A stretch of 7,215 nt of DNA from Symbiobacteriaceae bacterium (GTDB lineage: Bacteria > Bacillota_E > Symbiobacteriia > Symbiobacteriales > Symbiobacteriaceae). Shown here one piece after another: positions 5,203 through 7,215 of this stretch. Location of the stretch: the NCBI GenBank assembly GCA_027356675.1, contig DAHVXO010000104.1, positions 1-7,215 of the forward strand, given 5' to 3'. Made by a program: the position numbers and the translations under genes. The notes under the pieces are model-generated. The model had not been told where the DNA came from and made no database searches. It worked only from the letters and a program-made list of their open reading frames with translations. How positions within the stretch are numbered: position 1 is the first letter of the stretch; each line of letters opens with the position of its first letter.

Positions 5203-5223
5203 CTCGCGGGCGCAGCCCTTTTT
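5183..5223 (+). terminator. Terminator-like hairpin in the sucC leader (possible attenuator)
   Basis: TGCGCCCG (5183-5190) pairs perfectly with CGGGCGCA (5207-5214). The stem can continue by four further pairs, two of them wobbles, to an eight-base loop. T5 lies at 5219-5223 after a GCCC spacer. It is downstream of the sucC promoter and 38 bases before the ATG. It could instead serve as the terminator of the TPR genes, with the promoter wedged in front of it. Confidence 0.6.
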
Positions 5224-5260
5224 ATGTGCCATGGATGGAGCGATTTGTGGAGGTGGGCGG

Positions 5261-6382
5261 ATGAAGCTTTACGAGTACCTGGCAAAAGGGATGTTAGCAG
5301 AACACGGAGTACCCACCGGGGGCGGGATCGTCTGCGACACGCCGGAGCAGGCCGAAGAGGCGGCCCGGCAGATCGGCGCTTGTGCCATCAAGGCCCAGGT
5401 GCTGGTCGGCGGTCGGGGCAAGGCCGGTGGCATCAAACTTGCCAATACCCCGGCGGAAGCCAAGGCCCGGGCCCGGGAGATCCTTGGGATGAACCTCAAG
5501 GGATTTATTGTTGACAAGGTGCTGGTCGATCCCCAGATCAAGATCGAGAAGGAATACTACGTCTCCATCACCCTGGACGGTATGTCCAAGCTGCCGCTGA
5601 TCATGGCCTCTGCCGCTGGCGGCGTAGAGATTGAGTCAGTCCCGCATGACCAGATCGTCTTCTCCCATGTGGATATCGGCACCGGGCTGCTGGCCTTCCA
5701 GGCGCGTGAGATCGCCCGCCGGATCGGCCTGAAGGGCGACCTGGGCAAGCAGTTCGCGAAGGTTGTGACCGGCATGTACAACGCTTTCCGCAAGTACGAT
5801 GCCGAGCTGGTGGAGATCAACCCGCTGGCCCTGACCGACGGCGGCACCCGCCTGGTCGCGGCCGACGGGCGCTTCAACGTGGAGGATGACTCCCTCTTCC
5901 GGCACCCCGAGTTTCCGAAGGTTGAAGAGGGGACGGAGCTGGAGAAGAAGGTCAAGGCCATCGGCCTCGCCTTCGTGCAGTTGGAGGGCGACATCGCCGT
6001 CATGGCCAACGGCGCCGGCATGGCGATGGGCACGCTGGATACCCTGGCCCACTACGGCGGCCGTCCGGCCAACTTCCTGGATGCCGGCGGCGGGTCGGGT
6101 GTGGAGCCCACCGCCCAGGCCTTTGACGCCCTGCTGGCCACGAACCCCAAGGGCATCTTTGTGAACATTTTCGGCGGGATCACCCGCTGCGACCTGGTGG
6201 CTGAGGCGATTATCCAGGTCAAGAAGACCAGGGGCATCAACGTGCCGCTGGTGGTCCGCATGGTCGGCACCAACGACGTGCGCGGCCGGGAGATGTTGGC
6301 CGAGAACGGGATTCAGGCATTTACCGAAATGGGCGAAGCGGCCCAGGCAGTCGTCACGGCTGCCTACGGGAAGGGGGCATAA
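5261..6382 (+). CDS. sucC: Succinyl-CoA synthetase (ADP-forming type), beta subunit
   Basis: This subunit binds the nucleotide and the dicarboxylate in the reaction succinate + CoA + NTP to succinyl-CoA + NDP + Pi. It has 373 residues, close to the usual 373-390. An N-terminal ATP-grasp domain is visible, with IKAQVLVGGRGKAGGIKL (residues 43-60) and the metal-binding ELVEINPLAL (about 182-191). The C-terminal ligase domain has ANGAGMAMGTLDTL, GGRPANFLDAGGG and the signature NIFGGITRCD (302-311). ATG 5261 is chosen because GGAGGTG (5249-5255) is 5 bases upstream and the protein then starts with the typical MKLYEYLAKGMLAEHGVP. The frame upstream to 5174 crosses the leader hairpin. sucD follows after 6 bases. 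Malate-CoA ligase (MtkA) has the same architecture and cannot be fully excluded. Nucleotide preference cannot be read with certainty. Confidence 0.95.
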   Translation: MKLYEYLAKGMLAEHGVPTGGGIVCDTPEQAEEAARQIGACAIKAQVLVGGRGKAGGIKLANTPAEAKARAREILGMNLKGFIVDKVLVDPQIKIEKEYYVSITLDGMSKLPLIMASAAGGVEIESVPHDQIVFSHVDIGTGLLAFQAREIARRIGLKGDLGKQFAKVVTGMYNAFRKYDAELVEINPLALTDGGTRLVAADGRFNVEDDSLFRHPEFPKVEEGTELEKKVKAIGLAFVQLEGDIAVMANGAGMAMGTLDTLAHYGGRPANFLDAGGGSGVEPTAQAFDALLATNPKGIFVNIFGGITRCDLVAEAIIQVKKTRGINVPLVVRMVGTNDVRGREMLAENGIQAFTEMGEAAQAVVTAAYGKGA

Positions 6383-6388
6383 TCCAGC

Positions 6389-7215
6389 ATGGCTGTCATT
6401 ATTAACAAGGACACGCGGGTGGTCGTGCAGGCGATTACCGGCTCCCAGGGGCAGTTCCATACCGGTCAGATGCTGGCGTTCGGGACCAACGTCGTCGCCG
6501 GCGTTAACTTCGACAAGGCGGGCCAGGAGGTCCACGGCGTCCCGGTTTACGCCACCGTCCACGAGGCGGTGGAGAAGGGCGGCGCCAACGCCTCGATCAT
6601 GTTCGTGCCGGGACCTGGTGCCAAGGATGCCGCCTTTGAGGCGATCCACGCCGGCGTCAAGGTGCTCGTCATGATCCCTGAGCATGTCCCGACCCAGGAG
6701 ACCATGGAGATCATGCAGTATGCCCAGAAGTTCGGCTGCCGGGTCATCGGGCCGAATACCTTCGGCATCATCTCGCCTGGAGACAAGGCGAAGATGGGCA
6801 TCATGCCCAACCACATTTACAAGCCCGGCCCCGTAGGCATCGTCGCCCGCTCGGGCACCCTCTCCTACGAGATCGCCTACAACCTGACGGTGGGCGGTCT
6901 GGGCCAGACCACGGTCATCGGCATGGGCGGCGACCGGGTCATCGGCACGAACTTCGTCGACGCCCTGGAACTCTTCAATGCCGACCCACAGACAGAAGCA
7001 ATCGTTATGGTTGGCGAGATCGGCGGAATTCAGGAGGAACTGGCGGCGGAATACATCAAGGCGAACGTCCGCAAACCCGTGGTAGCGTACCTTGCCGGTA
7101 AGTCCGCCCCCGCGGGCAAGCGCATGGGACATGCCGGCGCTATCATCGAAGGGAATCGCGGCACGTTTGCCTCCAAGGTCGAGGCGCTCACGGCCGTTGG
7201 TGCCCATGTGGCTTC
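6389..7215 (+). CDS. sucD: Succinyl-CoA synthetase, alpha subunit (3' end outside window)
   Basis: This subunit binds CoA and carries the phosphorylated histidine of succinyl-CoA synthetase. About 275 residues are visible of the usual 290-300; the frame is open at the window end. It begins MAVIINKDTRVVVQAITGSQGQFHTGQM, the CoA-binding Rossmann domain. It continues with IGPNTFGIISPG, GIMPNHIYKPGPVGIVARSGTLSYE and EAIVMVGEIGG, and ends with GKRMGHAGAIIEG, whose His248 corresponds to the phospho-histidine. Two spots differ from common forms: NTFG (123-126) where many bacteria have NCPG, and GGDR with Arg183 where Pro is usual. The ATG is 6 bases after sucC, and its ribosome site (AAGGGGG, 6371-6377) is 11 bases away and weak, which suggests translational coupling. 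Malate-CoA ligase alpha (MtkB) is the main alternative. Confidence 0.95.
   Translation, partial: MAVIINKDTRVVVQAITGSQGQFHTGQMLAFGTNVVAGVNFDKAGQEVHGVPVYATVHEAVEKGGANASIMFVPGPGAKDAAFEAIHAGVKVLVMIPEHVPTQETMEIMQYAQKFGCRVIGPNTFGIISPGDKAKMGIMPNHIYKPGPVGIVARSGTLSYEIAYNLTVGGLGQTTVIGMGGDRVIGTNFVDALELFNADPQTEAIVMVGEIGGIQEELAAEYIKANVRKPVVAYLAGKSAPAGKRMGHAGAIIEGNRGTFASKVEALTAVGAHVA

Noticed and set aside
5636..7207. 523-residue open frame on the minus strand
   Set aside because: It lies wholly antisense to sucC and sucD, which have clear family motifs; the frame stays open because of high-GC codon bias, and its residues are His-, Gly- and Asp-rich low-complexity sequence with no domain.

Overview
The window is a high-GC bacterial chromosome segment with housekeeping metabolism. 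Strong AGGAGG-type ribosome sites, GTG starts, extended -10 promoters and the gene set suggest a high-GC, Firmicutes-like lineage such as Symbiobacterium or a relative. That placement is an inference from style and protein sequence, not a proven assignment. I see no mobile element, CRISPR array, tRNA or rRNA.

Layout. (1) 1-573: the 3' part of proA (gamma-glutamyl phosphate reductase), closed by a clear intrinsic terminator. (2) 574-1644: an IclR-family regulator, preceded by an extended -10 promoter, a palindromic candidate operator and a roughly 190-nt structured leader. Its best-supported start codon is CTG. (3) 1725-3719: a promoter followed by a MaoC-like hotdog protein and the alpha and beta subunits of a two-subunit class I [4Fe-4S] fumarase, closed by a long bidirectional terminator hairpin. 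(4) 3774-4259, minus strand: a small membrane-anchored protein with a duplicated BamE-like module. (5) 4273-4382: a compact three-helix inverted-repeat element just upstream of that minus-strand gene. (6) 4482-5119: two short TPR-like helical proteins that overlap by 4 nt. (7) 5159-7215: a promoter, an attenuator-like hairpin, then sucC and the first ~275 codons of sucD (succinyl-CoA synthetase), cut by the window end.

How the genes fit together. Fumarase and succinyl-CoA synthetase are C4 steps of the TCA cycle, running either oxidatively or reductively. The adjacent IclR regulator is a plausible local controller of the MaoC-fumarase operon. The MaoC-like protein keeps the family's Asp-x-Asn-Pro frame but has Tyr where the catalytic His normally sits, so its activity is uncertain.

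The least explained signals are regulatory: the three-way-junction element at 4273-4382, the self-complementary ribosome site with a CTG start on iclR, and the terminator hairpin with an embedded six-codon ORF in the sucC leader.
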